Shown piece by piece: positions 4,782 through 6,125 of a stretch of 6,125 bases of DNA. The notes below the pieces were generated by a model, which was given only the letters and a program-made list of their open reading frames with translations, was not told the origin of the DNA and ran no database searches. The position numbers and the translations under genes are program-made. The stretch's first letter is position 1, and each line of letters opens with the position of its first letter. Origin of the DNA: Pseudomonadota bacterium (GTDB lineage: Bacteria; Pseudomonadota; Alphaproteobacteria; Rhizobiales; Rhizobiaceae); contig JAEZHO010000242.1 in assembly GCA_023416545.1 (NCBI GenBank), forward strand, positions 1 through 6,125, given 5' to 3'.

Positions 4782-6125
4782 TTATGTCCTCGTGCCTCCG
4801 ACGGTGACCTGGTCCATGCGCAGATGCGGCTGGCCGACGCCGACGGGAACCCATTGTCCGGCCTTGCCGCAATTGCCTACGCCGGTATCGAGCTTGGTAT
4901 CGTTGCCGACCATCGTGACCCGCTTCATGGCGTCCGGGCCGTTGCCGATCAGCATGGCCCCCTTGATGGCCGGGCCGATCTTGCCGCCCTCGATCATGTA
5001 GGCCTCCGTGCAGCCGAAGACGAACTTGCCGGAGGTGATGTCGACCTGGCCGCCGCCGAAGGAAACGGCATAGATGCCCTTCTTGACGGAGGCGATGATC
5101 TCTTCCGGCGTCTTGTCGCCGCCCAGCATGTAGGTATTGGTCATGCGGGGCATGGGAACATGCGAATAGCCCTGCCGGCGGCCGTTGCCGGTCGGCTGCA
5201 TGCCCATCAGCCGCGCGTTCTGCCGGTCCTGCATGTAGCCGACCAGCCTGCCCTTCTCGATCAGGACGTTGTAGGCGGAGGGCGTTCCCTCGTCGTCGAT
5301 GGTGATGGAGCCGCGGCGGTTGTCGATCGTTCCGTCGTCGACGACGGTGACGCCGGGGGCAGCCACCATTTCGCCGAGCAGCCCGGCGAATGCCGAGGTC
5401 TTCTTCCGGTTGAAATCGCCCTCAAGTCCGTGGCCGACGGCCTCGTGCAGCATGACGCCCGGCCAACCGTTGCCGAGCACGACATCCATCGTGCCGGCGG
5501 GCGCCTCGATCGCTTCGAGATTGACGAGCGCCTGGCGGAGCGCCTCGTCGGCGCCGGTCTTCCAGTTGTCCATCACGATGAATTCGCCGAAGCCCATGCG
5601 GCCCCCGATGCCGAAGGAGCCCGACTCCTGGCGGTCGCCGTCGCCCACGACGACGGAGATGTTGACCCGCGTCATCGGCCGGATGTCCTGGACCCGGTGC
5701 CCGTCGGCGCGCAGGATGTTGACGACCTGCCAGCTCGCGGAAGCCGTGGCGGTCACCTGCCGGACCTTGGGGTCCTTCGCCCGCAGATAGGCGTCGATCT
5801 CCGTCAGGAGCTTTACCTTCTCCTCGAAGCTCGGATGGCCGATCGGGTTCTCGTCGCCATAGTGTCGCTTGTTGGTCCGCTGCGGCGCGGCTGCATAGGA
5901 GCCGGAATAGCCGGCCGTCACCGCGCGGACTGCATCGGCGGCGCGCGACAGGGCGGCGGCGGACAGTTCGCCCGCATGCGCATAGCCGACCGATTCCTCG
6001 GCAACGGCGCGAAGCCCGAAGCCCTGGTCCGTGTTGAAGCTCCCGCCCTTCAGCCTTCCGTTGTCGAACGTGAGCGACTCCGCCTGCGCGTGCTCCACGA
6101 AAAGCTCGCCGTCATCGGCGGCGGA
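4782..6125 (-). CDS. tldD: Metalloprotease TldD, N-terminus cut off by the window
   Basis: TldD forms a heterodimer with TldE/PmbA and degrades or trims unfolded peptides, including microcin/CcdA-type substrates in E. coli, in the cytoplasm. The visible 447 residues lack only about the first 25-30 of a family length near 470. The zinc-protease motif HEAVGH (coding bases 5447-5430) is followed by GLEGDFNRKKTSAF, a hallmark of TldD rather than TldE. The cysteine in GNCGKAGQ, about 29 residues from the end, matches the position of the cysteine reported as the third metal ligand in E. coli TldD. The N-terminal half (from SLTFDNGRLKGGS) is the usual TldD fold. The GTG at 6098 is internal, because the frame is open and homologous up to the window edge. 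The true start and promoter lie to the right. The TAA stop is 20 bases before the VOC CTG, so tldD probably heads or belongs to a three-gene operon. Its TldE partner is not in the window. Confidence 0.95.
   Translation of the reverse strand, partial: SAADDGELFVEHAQAESLTFDNGRLKGGSFNTDQGFGLRAVAEESVGYAHAGELSAAALSRAADAVRAVTAGYSGSYAAAPQRTNKRHYGDENPIGHPSFEEKVKLLTEIDAYLRAKDPKVRQVTATASASWQVVNILRADGHRVQDIRPMTRVNISVVVGDGDRQESGSFGIGGRMGFGEFIVMDNWKTGADEALRQALVNLEAIEAPAGTMDVVLGNGWPGVMLHEAVGHGLEGDFNRKKTSAFAGLLGEMVAAPGVTVVDDGTIDNRRGSITIDDEGTPSAYNVLIEKGRLVGYMQDRQNARLMGMQPTGNGRRQGYSHVPMPRMTNTYMLGGDKTPEEIIASVKKGIYAVSFGGGQVDITSGKFVFGCTEAYMIEGGKIGPAIKGAMLIGNGPDAMKRVTMVGNDTKLDTGVGNCGKAGQWVPVGVGQPHLRMDQVTVGGTRT

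Noticed and set aside
4762..4872. Upstream ATG starts for the VOC gene inside tldD
   Set aside because: They give an Arg-rich, low-complexity N-terminus overlapping tldD by 73-91 bases, while the CTG at 4761 has an ideally spaced ribosome-binding site.
5299..5790. Plus-strand open frame of 163 codons antisense to tldD
   Set aside because: It is the complement of the conserved TldD core, including the zinc motif, and has no features of its own.

Overview
The window looks like ordinary chromosomal sequence from an alphaproteobacterium of the order Rhizobiales, most likely Rhizobiaceae (Ensifer/Rhizobium/Agrobacterium-like). The grounds are high GC, a 206-residue PdxH that reads like the rhizobial form, and a gene order (pdxH, an RT0821/Lpp0805-type surface lipoprotein, a DnaJ-domain protein, fabI) that I remember as common in that order. 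This placement rests on recall, not on a search. I see no insertion sequence, prophage, CRISPR array, tRNA or rRNA, and no clear sign of horizontal transfer.

Layout from left to right. The minus strand from 2575 down to 1 carries a small lipoprotein gene (2575-2123), a DnaJ-domain co-chaperone (1943-735) and the first two thirds of fabI (590 to beyond the left edge). The gaps between them are 179 and 144 bases. The gap at 591-734 contains a perfect 6-bp dyad and a possible promoter for fabI, and a hairpin sits on the dnaJ stop codon. In the 1944-2122 gap I see no convincing promoter, terminator or RNA gene. pdxH (2637-3257) runs divergently on the plus strand from a compact, AT-rich 61-base intergenic region.

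From the right edge, a minus-strand cluster runs tldD (enters at 6125, ends 4782), a VOC/glyoxalase-fold gene (4761-4327) and a NodB-type polysaccharide deacetylase (4312-3260). The gaps are 20 and 14 bases, so one transcript is likely. It converges on pdxH with only 2 bases between the stop codons. A 7-bp stem followed by TTTT, lying inside the end of pdxH, is a good candidate intrinsic terminator for the cluster.

The genes serve separate housekeeping roles: fatty-acid elongation (FabI), vitamin B6 salvage/synthesis (PdxH), protein folding (DnaJ-type), peptide maturation or degradation (TldD), envelope lipoprotein, and carbohydrate modification. I found no new multi-gene system. The points most worth a second look are small-scale: a probable CTG start codon for the VOC gene; a triplicated pentamer at its stop codon where loss of one unit would fuse it in frame to the deacetylase; terminator-like stems placed on stop codons; and a hexanucleotide microsatellite in the DnaJ linker.
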